In this document: positions 30,387 to 40,286 of the stretch, in pieces
How positions within the stretch are numbered: the first letter of the stretch is position 1
Layout of the letters: each line of letters begins with the position of its first letter
DNA from: Saprospiraceae bacterium
GTDB lineage: Bacteria > Bacteroidota > Bacteroidia > Chitinophagales > Saprospiraceae
DNA length: 64,000 nt
Direction: 5' to 3'
Assembly (NCBI GenBank): GCA_020628645.1
Contig: JAHDES010000021.1
Location: 1-64,000, forward strand
Position numbers and translations under genes: made by a program
Notes under the pieces: generated by a model
What the model saw: only the letters and a program-made list of their open reading frames with translations
Database searches by the model: none
Told to the model about the DNA's origin: nothing

Positions 30387-31721
30387 TTAATAGATACCCA
30401 CATAATTGTGTGGTGTAATGCCTTTCAGTTCTTCTTTTACTGCATTTTCAATCGCCAGTCCTTCTATGAAATCGTGCATATCACTTTGTGTAATGGAAGC
30501 TTTACCTCGTGTTAATTCTTTCAGTGCTTCATAAGGTTTATCAAAACCTTCTCGACGAAGAATATTTTGAATGGCTTCTGCTACCACCATCCAGTTATTT
30601 TCTAAATCTTGATGAAGTTTCGCCTCGTTTAATAGTAATTTGCTTAATCCTTTTAAGATGGATTTGAAAGCAATAATACTATGTCCAATGGGAACACCCA
30701 CATTTCGAAGTACCGTACTATCTGTCAAATCACGTTGTAAGCGAGAAATGGGTAATTTATCTGCCAAATGGGTAAAAATAGCATTTGCCAAGCCCATATT
30801 GCCTTCTGCATTTTCAAAATCAATGGGATTGACTTTATGTGGCATAGCGGAAGAACCTACCTCTCCTTTGATGACTTTTTGCTTGAAATAATCCATTGAA
30901 ATGTAGGTCCAAATATCTCTAGCTAAATCAATGAGAATCGTATTGATTCGTTTCATTGCCTGAAAAATAGCAGCTAGATTATCATAATGGGCAATTTGAG
31001 TAGTAAACTGGGAACGATCTAAACCTAAATATTCTTGTACAAAATGATTTCCGAAATTTTGCCAATCTATAGAAGGATAGGATACGGCATGCGCATTAAA
31101 ATTACCAGTTGCACCACCAAATTTTGCCTTAAATGGAATGGATTTTAATTGACGAATTTGCTCATCCAATCGTTCTACAAAAACTCTAAATTCTTTCCCC
31201 AAAATGGTAGGCGATGCAGCTTGTCCGTGTGTACGTGCCAACATTGGAATCCCCATCCATTCATCTGCCAAAGATTTAATCGTATCCCGTACATTTTGAA
31301 TCGAAGGTAAATACACGGTCTCCATTGCTTGTTTAAGTAATAAAGGCGTAGCAGTATTATTGATATCTTGAGAAGTTAAAGCGAAATGGATAAACTCTTT
31401 ATGGGTACTAATACCTAAAGCATCAAATTTTTCTTTGAGGAAATACTCTACTGCCTTGACATCATGATTGGTTGTTTTTTCAATTTCTTTTACACGGAGT
31501 GCATCTTGTAGATTAAAATTTTCAAAAATAGCATTCAAAACATCTACTTTTTCCAAATCAAAATCACTCAATTGAGGTAAAGGACATTGACAAAGTGCAA
31601 TAAAATATTGAATCTCAACAAAGACACGATATTTTATTAAAGCATATTCAGAAAAATAGTCAGAGAGCTCTTTTGTTTTGGCTTGATAACGTCCGTCAAT
31701 AGGAGAAATGGCAGTTAGCAT
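30387..31721 (-). CDS. purB: adenylosuccinate lyase
   Basis: 444 residues of the fumarase/aspartase superfamily. It catalyses two purine steps: SAICAR to AICAR plus fumarate, and adenylosuccinate to AMP plus fumarate. The signature loop GSSAMPHKVNPIDFENAEG carries the catalytic serine. TSQDINNTA and RTHGQAASP are the substrate-binding motifs of the E. coli-type PurB group (the short TSQD variant). Cytoplasmic homotetramer in the family. A TAnnTTTG promoter lies 14 bp before the ATG, so it is expressed independently of the small upstream gene. purM is elsewhere in the window (50658), so purine genes are dispersed. Confidence 0.95.
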   Translation of the reverse strand: MLTAISPIDGRYQAKTKELSDYFSEYALIKYRVFVEIQYFIALCQCPLPQLSDFDLEKVDVLNAIFENFNLQDALRVKEIEKTTNHDVKAVEYFLKEKFDALGISTHKEFIHFALTSQDINNTATPLLLKQAMETVYLPSIQNVRDTIKSLADEWMGIPMLARTHGQAASPTILGKEFRVFVERLDEQIRQLKSIPFKAKFGGATGNFNAHAVSYPSIDWQNFGNHFVQEYLGLDRSQFTTQIAHYDNLAAIFQAMKRINTILIDLARDIWTYISMDYFKQKVIKGEVGSSAMPHKVNPIDFENAEGNMGLANAIFTHLADKLPISRLQRDLTDSTVLRNVGVPIGHSIIAFKSILKGLSKLLLNEAKLHQDLENNWMVVAEAIQNILRREGFDKPYEALKELTRGKASITQSDMHDFIEGLAIENAVKEELKGITPHNYVGIY

Positions 31722-31734
31722 AGTAGGTTTTTCG

Positions 31735-31742
31735 CAAAAATA
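31735..31742 (-). promoter_or_regulatory. TAnnTTTG promoter element for purB
   Basis: The minus strand reads TATTTTTG, an exact consensus match, 13 bp before the purB ATG. The implied 5' leader is very short, which is tolerable in a phylum that rarely uses Shine-Dalgarno pairing. Confidence 0.5.
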
Positions 31743-31773
31743 AGGCGATTCGTGGAAAAAATGGCATCAAATC

Positions 31774-32094
31774 TTATTTTTTAAGCGTCACATAAATTAA
31801 GCTCCAAACCAATAAAACTAACAAACCAATGGGAATACTGACTAATAATAACCAGTGCATAAAAAACAATTGATATACTACATCTCCAACACTCATCCCC
31901 CATAAATCACAATTTGGGGCATTCCCACCATTCGATTCACAATTGGCAGCCCAAGAAAGTACCCCACCCAAAATGGTTAAGACCAAAGGGAGTAGCATTA
32001 ATACAATCGTCACAATCAGTCCTTTATAAAATATTTTTTTCGACAAGTCTATAAATTTATTTATACATTTGAATATCCAATCAATAAAAGACAC
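31774..32094 (-). CDS. hypothetical small membrane protein
   Basis: 106 residues with two clear membrane segments at about 24-47 (GLIVTIVLMLLPLVLTILGGVLSW) and 72-100 (LFFMHWLLLVSIPIGLLVLLVWSLIYV). Between them is a short extracytoplasmic loop with two cysteines (CESNGGNAPNC) that could form a disulfide. No family is recognised. It lies 52 bp upstream of purB on the same strand but is separated from it by the purB promoter. Confidence 0.55.
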   Translation of the reverse strand: MSFIDWIFKCINKFIDLSKKIFYKGLIVTIVLMLLPLVLTILGGVLSWAANCESNGGNAPNCDLWGMSVGDVVYQLFFMHWLLLVSIPIGLLVLLVWSLIYVTLKK

Positions 32095-32316
32095 AATGTA
32101 AAATTATTCGTACCCAACTACTACGTAGAAATACCTACTTTTATTTTTCCAGTATAATAACGCTTTAAATAACATTGCAAATAAATGATCTTTGTAATGT
32201 CAATTTAAACAAGCCTTTCAAATAACTACTACTACTTCTACAAAATTCAATCCGTTAACCCCAGAATTTTACTGTTGTTGTAAGAATAGTATAGTTCTAC
32301 CTAACCAAATGAAATC

Positions 32317-32883
32317 ATGGCAGATACCGCAATCCGTCCAGATGATAGGCATATCCATGCCCTTTTTCATGTACCTTTTGAAATCACAGCTACAGCTCAA
32401 GTTCCTTTTGGCGGTACAACCAATATCAAATTTGATCCTCAATATTTAGAATTACTGACCTCTTCCATTCAAGGAAGTACCATAGTTTGGAAATTCAATT
32501 CAAAAAGAACAGGTAACACCTCTATAAGCGTACGAGAATTTGGTGGCATTACGCCTTATATTAAGGAGACCTCGTATGAAGTCAACATTTTTGTCTTACA
32601 AGCACGCCCTTCTTATATTGTAATAGCATCAAAAGATGATCTAACCAAAATTGAAGGCGTTGGTCCTAAAATTCAAGATATTTTACATCAAGCAGCCATT
32701 CATACCTTCTCTGATTTAGCTACAGCACAACTATCTCATTTAGATGAACTTTTGAATAAGGCAGGCAAACGCTACAACTTACATGATCCTTCTACTTGGC
32801 CACAACAGGCACAACTTGCTGCCGATGGAAAATGGGATGATTTAAAGGTTTTGCAAGATCAATTAATTGGAGGTAAAGTCTAA
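32317..32883 (+). CDS. protein with novel beta domain plus helix-hairpin-helix domain
   Basis: 188 residues, no signal peptide. Residues ~10-98 are a beta-rich domain, with HVPFEITATAQVPFGG and then YLELLTSSIQGSTIVWKF. A close copy lies in the downstream gene at about 130-225. Residues ~105-188 are a helix-hairpin-helix (HhH) type domain: LTKIEGVGPKIQDILHQA and then LDELLNKAGKRYNLHDPSTW, the arrangement seen in DUF4332-like and ribosomal-protein-associated HhH tails that bind nucleic acid or act as protein adaptors. The two genes are 196 bp apart on the same strand and look like a functional pair. The HhH part is recognised; the beta domain is not. Confidence 0.65.
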   Translation: MADTAIRPDDRHIHALFHVPFEITATAQVPFGGTTNIKFDPQYLELLTSSIQGSTIVWKFNSKRTGNTSISVREFGGITPYIKETSYEVNIFVLQARPSYIVIASKDDLTKIEGVGPKIQDILHQAAIHTFSDLATAQLSHLDELLNKAGKRYNLHDPSTWPQQAQLAADGKWDDLKVLQDQLIGGKV

Positions 32884-33079
32884 ATTTTATCATCCCCGTA
32901 AAAATACCTGTTTTTTAATCTCAAGTACTTCCGCGCTGACGAAAACAAAGTATTCACAAGATATTTGCATTGTCAACATAAGAATCATAAAAGAAAACAT
33001 CAAAAAACCAATATTTATTTAACCCTAGAATGAAGCCAATATTATCCGAGCCGATTTCTGCCTAAAACCTATTAACGTC

Positions 33080-34243
33080 ATGGGATTTTACAACTTAATC
33101 TCCGCTTCTAAACTTTCTGCCATTTACGATGGAATTCAAAACAACCTTATTCTTTATGCTGAGGGTGAAGTTCAAAACTACACGACTGGTATTGCCTTCA
33201 ATCGAGATCAACACTTCGTTGGTGGATTAAAATTTGATCTTGGTGGCTGGACGGGTCCTCTTGCTTCTCCTCCATCTTCACGCCATTACAGTCATTCACA
33301 GCGAATTGATGTCCCCTTACCTAAAACTGATACCGTAATCATTGCTGATGCTGAAAATCCAAATGGTGTTCCTGTAAAAGTAATGGTGATTACAGCGGGC
33401 GAGCAAATGCCAAGGATGCTTGCGAATGCTGAAACTACAGCAGTTACTACACCAGGTGCTCCGGGTGAAAAATACATCAATAGCTTATTTGGTGTGCCTT
33501 TTGAAATAAAGGCGGATGCACAAGTTCCTCAAGGAGGAGGTGTGACTATTCAATATGATAATAAGTTTTTAGAGCTTTTAACCTCTTCTATCCAAGGCAA
33601 TCAAATTGTTTGGAAATTCAATTCTAAGCAAACAGGAAATAGCAAAGTTACGGTGAATACAAGTGGAGGAATTGCCACATTTGTTATGACAACCGTTTAT
33701 GATGTCAATGTTTTTGTATTAAAACAAACCAATACGGCTGATGCTATGATTCCACTTAGTTTCTTGGGTATGACGAATATTGGACTTAATAAAATTCGTC
33801 AAAAATATCCAAATGCGAAGCTTTATGAAGTAGATGGAAAAGCAAGTTCACCAACGACAGTAGCTACTGGTATTGATAATATGCGTATTGTATGTCAATT
33901 ACCTAATAACTGCACAGCCATGGTTAGTTCTACTTCCTGGGGCGAATTTGGTCCAGTAGAATTTTATAAACAACCATTTCTTGAAGATCAAGTGATTCCT
34001 TGGCCTGTACAATTAGATTTGGATGAAGCGGTCAATTTATTACACAAGGCGGGTTACAGCGGTACATTTAATAACGTGACTTTACGTAAGCCATTGTACC
34101 CAGGTGTAGTAGAGCCATCTTACATTTTTGGTATGACCAATGGTGAAATGATTTTTGTAGGTGTTGATACAAAGAAAGTTACCAATCATTCAAAAGGAAG
34201 AACAACTTCTAAATCGAAAAAATCAACCGTTTCTGCGAACTAA
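33080..34243 (+). CDS. three-domain hypothetical protein sharing the beta domain of the upstream gene
   Basis: 387 residues, apparently cytoplasmic (no signal peptide). An N-terminal beta domain (~1-95, YNLISASKLSAIYDGI, QHFVGGLKFDLGGWTG) is followed by a linker, and then by the paralogous domain (~130-225, GVPFEIKADAQVPQGG and FLELLTSSIQGNQIVWKF), about half identical by eye to that of 32317-32883. The C-terminal domain (~230-370) ends with LDEAVNLLHKAGYSG, LRKPLYPGVVEPSYIFG and MIFVGVDT, a pattern I cannot place with confidence. The tail is Lys/Ser-rich. A strong terminator follows at 34335, closing the two-gene unit. Function unknown. Confidence 0.6.
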   Translation: MGFYNLISASKLSAIYDGIQNNLILYAEGEVQNYTTGIAFNRDQHFVGGLKFDLGGWTGPLASPPSSRHYSHSQRIDVPLPKTDTVIIADAENPNGVPVKVMVITAGEQMPRMLANAETTAVTTPGAPGEKYINSLFGVPFEIKADAQVPQGGGVTIQYDNKFLELLTSSIQGNQIVWKFNSKQTGNSKVTVNTSGGIATFVMTTVYDVNVFVLKQTNTADAMIPLSFLGMTNIGLNKIRQKYPNAKLYEVDGKASSPTTVATGIDNMRIVCQLPNNCTAMVSSTSWGEFGPVEFYKQPFLEDQVIPWPVQLDLDEAVNLLHKAGYSGTFNNVTLRKPLYPGVVEPSYIFGMTNGEMIFVGVDTKKVTNHSKGRTTSKSKKSTVSAN

Positions 34244-34334
34244 ATAATATCAAAGAGAAAACTACCATAAGTTTTTCTACAAAAATATTAGCTTGGTTTT
34301 AAGGGAACCTACCCGTTCTCTTAGAGATGACCAT

Positions 34335-34379
34335 AGGGGCTAAAGAACGAGATTTGTTCTTTGGCCTCTTTTTATTTTT
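34335..34379 (+). terminator. strong intrinsic terminator
   Basis: A 14-bp stem with two G-T wobbles (AGGGGCTAAAGAAC at 34335-34348 with GTTCTTTGGCCTCT at 34356-34369) and a 7-nt loop is followed by TTTTATTTTTA. It closes the 32317-34243 gene pair. Confidence 0.85.
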
Positions 34380-34698
34380 AGGGTTTAAAAAATGGCGACA
34401 ATTTGTTGTGAATAAAAGCAATATGCCCTTATACTGTCACATTTTTAGACGAAAAAAGACAGTTATAAATATAAAAAAACAACATCTTGTAAATTGTAGT
34501 CAACCTAATTCAAGGACATTCATAAATCATTGTCTTTGAATAACTTATCCCTCCCTACTATTTCCCCAATAACGGTAACTTTAATTTGTACTCCGTAGTA
34601 AGATGATCGGTTTTAATTGCTGTTAGATTAATTTTTATATCAACCGTCTTGAATTTAACAACACTCCACTCATCTACTGCCCCTAACAGAATGTCAGT
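34380..34698. other. intergenic region before the PKD gene
   Basis: A gene-free stretch after the terminator. TTAATTTG near 34581-34588 is a near match to the -7 promoter consensus, about 110 bp before the PKD gene. Nothing else is recognised. Confidence 0.4.
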
Positions 34699-37600
34699 AT
34701 GAGATCACTGCAAGAAGCAAAAATAAATCTACTTCTCGGAATATTTTTACTATTCGGATACTCATCCTTTGCCCAATTAGTTGCTGATTTTGACTATAGT
34801 TTTGGTGGTGAAGGACTTCCTTGTGTCCCATTAACCGTCAATTTTACAAATACCTCTACAGGAGACATCAATAGTTATTCTTGGACTATAGAAGATACTT
34901 TTTTTTCCAATCAACCGAATCCACTTCGAAATTTAACCTTTGGAGCACCATATCAAGTATGCTTACGCATTACGGATACGAATGGAAATTTAGATGAAAT
35001 TTGTAAAACGATTGAAGTATTTAATCCTCCAAATTTTACACTTTCTACAAATAGTGATAACTATTGTAGTCCGTCAAATGTCACATATTCCATTGAAGCA
35101 GATGTTCCCATAGATTCCTTAATTATTGATTATGGTGATGGTACAATTGAAGAAAAGAAATTTGCAGCAACGACAACTTATGATATCTCCTACACTTACG
35201 AACAAGCAGGAGATTACTCCATCTCGGCAACGATTTTTGAAACACATGGCTGTTCTTCTACACAAGCATTTGCCAATATTATTAGCGTAACCAACTCACC
35301 TGATGCTAGTTTTACAGCATCTCCAACGGCTAGTTGTACCATTCCTTTAAATGTGAGTTTTAGTATAAATAACCCTTCCATTAATTCTACAACCTATGAA
35401 TGGAGTTTTGGAGACGGGACTAGTTCATCAGGTTTTAATCCAATTCATCAATATATTGAAGCTGGAAGTTTTGATGTTCAATTGATTGCGACTGATGATT
35501 TATCAGGTTGTTCTGATACCGTTTTTCATGAAAACTTGGTCAATATTGGAGAAAATGCAGCTGCATTTGAAAGTGAAATCATTTATAATGGCAATTGTGG
35601 CAATACAGAAGTTCATTTTACAAATCTTACAGATGGTGAAATCGTTTCCATTCTTTGGGATTTTGGAGATGGGAATACTTCAACAGAAGAAAATCCAATT
35701 CATATTTATACCGATGAAGGTTGCTATACTCCTACGATGAATATCAATACCGCAGGAGGTTGTGAAGCCAGTTCTACCGCTACCGAATGTATACCAGTAA
35801 ATGGAAATGTGTCCGCCACTTATACCATTGGAGGGGATGCTAGTTCTTGTACAACTGAAAATGGTACGACAATCAATTTCTTTGGAAATGCTCCTGAAGC
35901 CATCAGTTTTTTATGGAATTTCGGCGGTTTAGGTACTTCAACAGAACAGAATCCAAGTTTCACCTTTACCCAATCTGGAACTTATCCCATTTCGATGACT
36001 GCCACATTTGCAGACGGTTGTTCTATGAGTGTAGTAGAAGAAACCATTAAACTATCTCCCTTAGCCATACAAGTTAATGCTAGTGAACGTGCGGGTTGTG
36101 CGCCTTTTTCTGTAAGTTTTGAAAATACAGCTACTTTTGACGCGCCTGTTACGGCTTACGAATGGGATTTTGGGTTTACTACTTCTAACCTTCCTAATCC
36201 AACTGTAGTTTATCCAGACACAGGTGATTTCAATGTGATTTTAAAAATAACAACACAAGATGGCTGTTCTACTTCTATTTTGTTAGAAAATTATATTTCA
36301 GTAGGACATCCGCCAGCTATAGATTTCTTTGCAGACCCTTTACTAACTTGTGCAGAACAAGAGGTATTTTTCACATCCATTTCTGATGAGACTGCCGATA
36401 AATGGTACTGGGAATTTGGAGATGGAGAAACGTCAGAGGATGAAAATCCTTCTCATAAATATACTAGTACAGGTGTTTTTGATATTAGTCTTATTATTGC
36501 TAGCAATGGTTGCGAAAGTAGTCTTATTAAAGAAGATTACATCACGATTATTCCTCCATTAGCCAATTTTGAAGCGACCACTTTTTGCGATCAACTAAGT
36601 GTAGAATTATTGGATAGTTCTTTAGGCGCAGATAGTTGGTTGTGGGATTTGGGGGATGGAACAACTTCAGATGAACAACATCCAACGCATACTTATACCA
36701 GTGCAGGTACGTATACAATAAGTTTAACCGTATTTAATTTACTCACAGGTTGTGATGATACCTTGACGGAAGAAGTAAACATTACAGATACGAAAGCAGA
36801 TTTCACTTTAAACTCTTTTTCTGCCTGTCCAAGCGACTCCATTTCTATAAAAAATATATCAACCAATGCTGCTTTTTATCAATGGATTTATCCAGCAGGG
36901 GTAAGCATGACTCCGAATAGTTTCTTAAATGATAGACCAACATTTAGTTTTCCTTTTCCAGGAAAATATACCGATTTTGGACTGATCGTTACAGATGTAA
37001 ATGATTGCACAGACACTCTTATGTTAACGGATACCGTTACTATTTGGGATGTAACCGCATTTTTTGATTATCAAATCAACTATTCTTGTTTACCTGTAGA
37101 AGTAGAATTCACTGATTTTTCTTCTAGTATTCTAAGTGATGTAGTCAGTTACTATTGGGAATTTGGAGATGGTAATACATCTTCTGATCCTAACCCCATC
37201 CATCCATATGAAGAAAATGGTATCTACACTGTGACCTTAACCGTCAAGAATGCACAAGGCTGTGTGGACACTTATATTCGCCAAAATAGCATTGAAATAG
37301 ACGAACCCGTCCCCACTTTTGAGATACAACAAAATAATTGTTCTACGCTAGATTTATCCTTTGTCAATACCACCATTACAAATGCAGGCTTTGCTTATGT
37401 TTGGGATTTTGGAGATGGAACGACTTCTAACGATCAAAGTCCATTACATACCTTTGCTTCAGAAGGCACTTATACGGTTTGTTTGTCTGCCACAAGTGGC
37501 TCTGATTGTACCGAACAAACTTGTAGAACGATAAATGTATTTCTTCCTGTAGCCAACTTCTCTGGAGATAATTTGACCTTATCTTGTCCAAGTACACCAT

Positions 37601-40272
37601 TGATTACTAATTTTACAGATAATTCTTCAGGTGCGATGACATGGGCTTGGGATTTTGGAGATGGTGTAAGCTCAAGTTTACAACACCCATCTCATCTATA
37701 CCCTGAAGCAGGAAATTATACCGTTTGTTTAACAGTGACTAATGAATTTGGATGTGCCGATACTTTTTGTCAAGATGATTATATCCAAGTTTCGGGGCCA
37801 TCTGCGAGTTTTAGTTTTACACCAGAAGAAGGGTGTAGTGCCTTAGAGGTTGTTTTTTCAGCTACGGCAAATAATGTTGTCCAATACAATTGGGATTTTG
37901 GAGATGGAGATGGTATTGTTCAAACTACAACTGATAATAGCAGTGAGGTGCAACATACCTATACCTTAGGTGGATTTTTCGCTCCTACCTTAATTGTTGA
38001 AGATTCGACGGGTTGTGCCGTATTAATTGAAGCAGAAGAATTAGTAGAAGTTCAAACCTTAGGAGCAGATTTCACCTCCACGGCTAGTGAATTCTGTGAG
38101 GGAGCAGTTTTACCCATCAATTTCAATGCGCAATTTGATGATCCGTCTATTGTCAATGATATCAATTGGTATTTTCCAGGTTCCAATACGCCTGTGAGTG
38201 CCCAAACGAATCCAGCGGGTGTCATTTATACCAACCCCGGTACTTATAATGCCACTTTAGAAGTCATTACAGATTATTGTACCATAACAATTGTAAAAGA
38301 AGATTTAATACAAATACATCCACAACCTTCTGCTTCATTTATTGTAGATTCTGAAAATGGTTGTTTAACACAAACCATAGAATTCTTGGATGATTCTTCG
38401 ATACCCGTAGGAGTTATCAATGATTGGCATTGGCACATGGATGGAGAAATTATCAATACGGATAGTTCATTTACTTACAATTTTCCAATGCCTGATACGT
38501 CTTATGTCATTTCATTAGATGTGATGTCAGAAGAAGGTTGTACCGATACCTTTCAAGATACTCTTGCGGTAGTTGAAGGGATTTTAGTTGATGCTGGAGA
38601 TAATATTTCTATTTGTCAAAATGAAAGTAAACAATTAAATGCATCTACCACTTCTGACAATATCCTCAATTATAATTGGAGTCCTAGTGCTGGACTCAGT
38701 TGTACGAATTGTCCCAACCCGATGGCAAGTCCTTCTAGTACAACGACTTATTATTTGACTATTTTAAATAATGATGGTTGTTATGCTGTAGATTCTGTGG
38801 AAGTAGTTGTGAGTACTTTAGTCGCCCCTATAGTAGAATTAACCGCTGACACAGCTATTTGTGTTGGAGAAATTATTCAAATTTTTGCTTCAGGAGGAGA
38901 TTCCCCATTTAATTATACGTGGGATGATTCCGCAGAAGGATTGAGTTGTTATACCAATTGTTTAAATCCTATTGCTTCACCCGAAAATACGACAACTTAT
39001 ACTGTTTATGTAGATAATGCAGATGGTTGTACCAGTTCAAAATCAGTAACTGTCGAGGTTTTAGATACTGACTTTATTGTTTTAGGAGAAGATAAAACGA
39101 TCTGTGAAGGCGCATCTACTCAATTAGAAGTGTTAAACGGAACGAATCCTTCTTGGGAAAACGATCCAAGTTTAAGTTGTTTGGATTGCTTCACTCCTAC
39201 CGTTAGTCCACTTGATACGACGACTTATGTTGTAAGCACTATTAGTCCAAATGGTTGTGAAATCACAGATGAGATTCAGGTTAATATTTTATCCGATGAA
39301 TATATTGATGCTGGAGATGATGAAGCCATTTGTTTAGGAGATAAAGTTACGCTGTTTGGCAATTTTGATGGAGAAGTTGTTTGGACAGAGAATGGAGAAA
39401 TCGTTGCCATCAACGAACCACTTTTAAATGTAGAACCAACTGAAACTACTGATTACACCCTTAGTGTTACTGTCGATGAATGTACCATCACCGATCAATT
39501 AACTATCACAGTATACGATAAGGCAGATGTTTTAACGGAAGACTACGAAGTTTGTGAAGGGACTTCTATTCAAGTAGAAGCGAGTGGTTTAGCTACTCAA
39601 TTTGAATGGATTTATTCTCCTGATTTAAATGTTATTGATGTTCCAAATCCAATTATTACGCCAAGTGAACCAAGTACATACACCGTCATTGGTCGCATTG
39701 GCAATTGTGAGCCAGATACCAATACTGTTTTTGTAGATATATTAGACAATCCTTCCATTTCGATGGTCGAAAACTACACCTTTACTCAAGGCGAAAGCGT
39801 AACGGTAAATCCACAAGTACAAGGCTTGGGCTTTTATGATTATCAATGGACCAATTCACCCGATTTATCATGTTGGGATTGTCCAAATCCTGTTATTACA
39901 CCTGACACCAATTCTGTGTATCAATTGACTGTTTTTGATGAAAATGGGTGTGCGGATTCTGTCATGTTAGTGTTTAGAGAATTATTCATTTGTGAAGAAA
40001 CCTCTATCGTTGTACCTACTGCTTTCACCCCGAATGAAGATGGTCATAATGACGAATTTATGGTACGAGGTTCAGCAGAATTTAAATCAATGCGTATCTA
40101 TAACCGTTGGGGCAAACTCATTTTTGAATCTACTGATCCTAATCAAGGATGGGATGGACGATATAAAGGGCAATTACTCAATCGGGATGCTTATACCTAT
40201 CATATAGAAGCTATTTGTCGCTTAGATGGAAGTGTAATTTCAAAAACTGGAGACATCACATTGATCCGATAA
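34699..40272 (+). CDS. giant PKD-repeat surface protein with T9SS type B (gliding-motility-associated) C-terminus
   Basis: 1857 residues, exported. A signal peptide ends near SSFAQ. The body is a string of about fifteen PKD-like Ig domains, many with the core WDFGDG followed by TSS/NP and a CADP-like ending. About six cysteine-bearing modules follow, with the shape LSCTNCPNP then STTTYYLTI. The last ~90 residues are the type B sorting domain: VPTAFTPNEDGHNDEF, MRIYNRWGKLIFES, WDGRYKGQLL, and an end TGDITLIR. The T9SS exports such proteins and attaches or releases them at the cell surface, where PKD arrays act as adhesin stalks. A PorP/SprF gene starts 14 bp downstream, the standard partner for type B cargo. 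Adhesion is inferred. Confidence 0.9.
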   Translation: MRSLQEAKINLLLGIFLLFGYSSFAQLVADFDYSFGGEGLPCVPLTVNFTNTSTGDINSYSWTIEDTFFSNQPNPLRNLTFGAPYQVCLRITDTNGNLDEICKTIEVFNPPNFTLSTNSDNYCSPSNVTYSIEADVPIDSLIIDYGDGTIEEKKFAATTTYDISYTYEQAGDYSISATIFETHGCSSTQAFANIISVTNSPDASFTASPTASCTIPLNVSFSINNPSINSTTYEWSFGDGTSSSGFNPIHQYIEAGSFDVQLIATDDLSGCSDTVFHENLVNIGENAAAFESEIIYNGNCGNTEVHFTNLTDGEIVSILWDFGDGNTSTEENPIHIYTDEGCYTPTMNINTAGGCEASSTATECIPVNGNVSATYTIGGDASSCTTENGTTINFFGNAPEAISFLWNFGGLGTSTEQNPSFTFTQSGTYPISMTATFADGCSMSVVEETIKLSPLAIQVNASERAGCAPFSVSFENTATFDAPVTAYEWDFGFTTSNLPNPTVVYPDTGDFNVILKITTQDGCSTSILLENYISVGHPPAIDFFADPLLTCAEQEVFFTSISDETADKWYWEFGDGETSEDENPSHKYTSTGVFDISLIIASNGCESSLIKEDYITIIPPLANFEATTFCDQLSVELLDSSLGADSWLWDLGDGTTSDEQHPTHTYTSAGTYTISLTVFNLLTGCDDTLTEEVNITDTKADFTLNSFSACPSDSISIKNISTNAAFYQWIYPAGVSMTPNSFLNDRPTFSFPFPGKYTDFGLIVTDVNDCTDTLMLTDTVTIWDVTAFFDYQINYSCLPVEVEFTDFSSSILSDVVSYYWEFGDGNTSSDPNPIHPYEENGIYTVTLTVKNAQGCVDTYIRQNSIEIDEPVPTFEIQQNNCSTLDLSFVNTTITNAGFAYVWDFGDGTTSNDQSPLHTFASEGTYTVCLSATSGSDCTEQTCRTINVFLPVANFSGDNLTLSCPSTPLITNFTDNSSGAMTWAWDFGDGVSSSLQHPSHLYPEAGNYTVCLTVTNEFGCADTFCQDDYIQVSGPSASFSFTPEEGCSALEVVFSATANNVVQYNWDFGDGDGIVQTTTDNSSEVQHTYTLGGFFAPTLIVEDSTGCAVLIEAEELVEVQTLGADFTSTASEFCEGAVLPINFNAQFDDPSIVNDINWYFPGSNTPVSAQTNPAGVIYTNPGTYNATLEVITDYCTITIVKEDLIQIHPQPSASFIVDSENGCLTQTIEFLDDSSIPVGVINDWHWHMDGEIINTDSSFTYNFPMPDTSYVISLDVMSEEGCTDTFQDTLAVVEGILVDAGDNISICQNESKQLNASTTSDNILNYNWSPSAGLSCTNCPNPMASPSSTTTYYLTILNNDGCYAVDSVEVVVSTLVAPIVELTADTAICVGEIIQIFASGGDSPFNYTWDDSAEGLSCYTNCLNPIASPENTTTYTVYVDNADGCTSSKSVTVEVLDTDFIVLGEDKTICEGASTQLEVLNGTNPSWENDPSLSCLDCFTPTVSPLDTTTYVVSTISPNGCEITDEIQVNILSDEYIDAGDDEAICLGDKVTLFGNFDGEVVWTENGEIVAINEPLLNVEPTETTDYTLSVTVDECTITDQLTITVYDKADVLTEDYEVCEGTSIQVEASGLATQFEWIYSPDLNVIDVPNPIITPSEPSTYTVIGRIGNCEPDTNTVFVDILDNPSISMVENYTFTQGESVTVNPQVQGLGFYDYQWTNSPDLSCWDCPNPVITPDTNSVYQLTVFDENGCADSVMLVFRELFICEETSIVVPTAFTPNEDGHNDEFMVRGSAEFKSMRIYNRWGKLIFESTDPNQGWDGRYKGQLLNRDAYTYHIEAICRLDGSVISKTGDITLIR

Positions 40273-40286
40273 AAAATTAATCTCAA

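Noticed and set aside
34327-34539. Plus-strand ORF of 70 residues downstream of the 387-residue gene
   Set aside because: Its first part is the terminator hairpin and T-run at 34335-34379, and the rest has no domain-like pattern.
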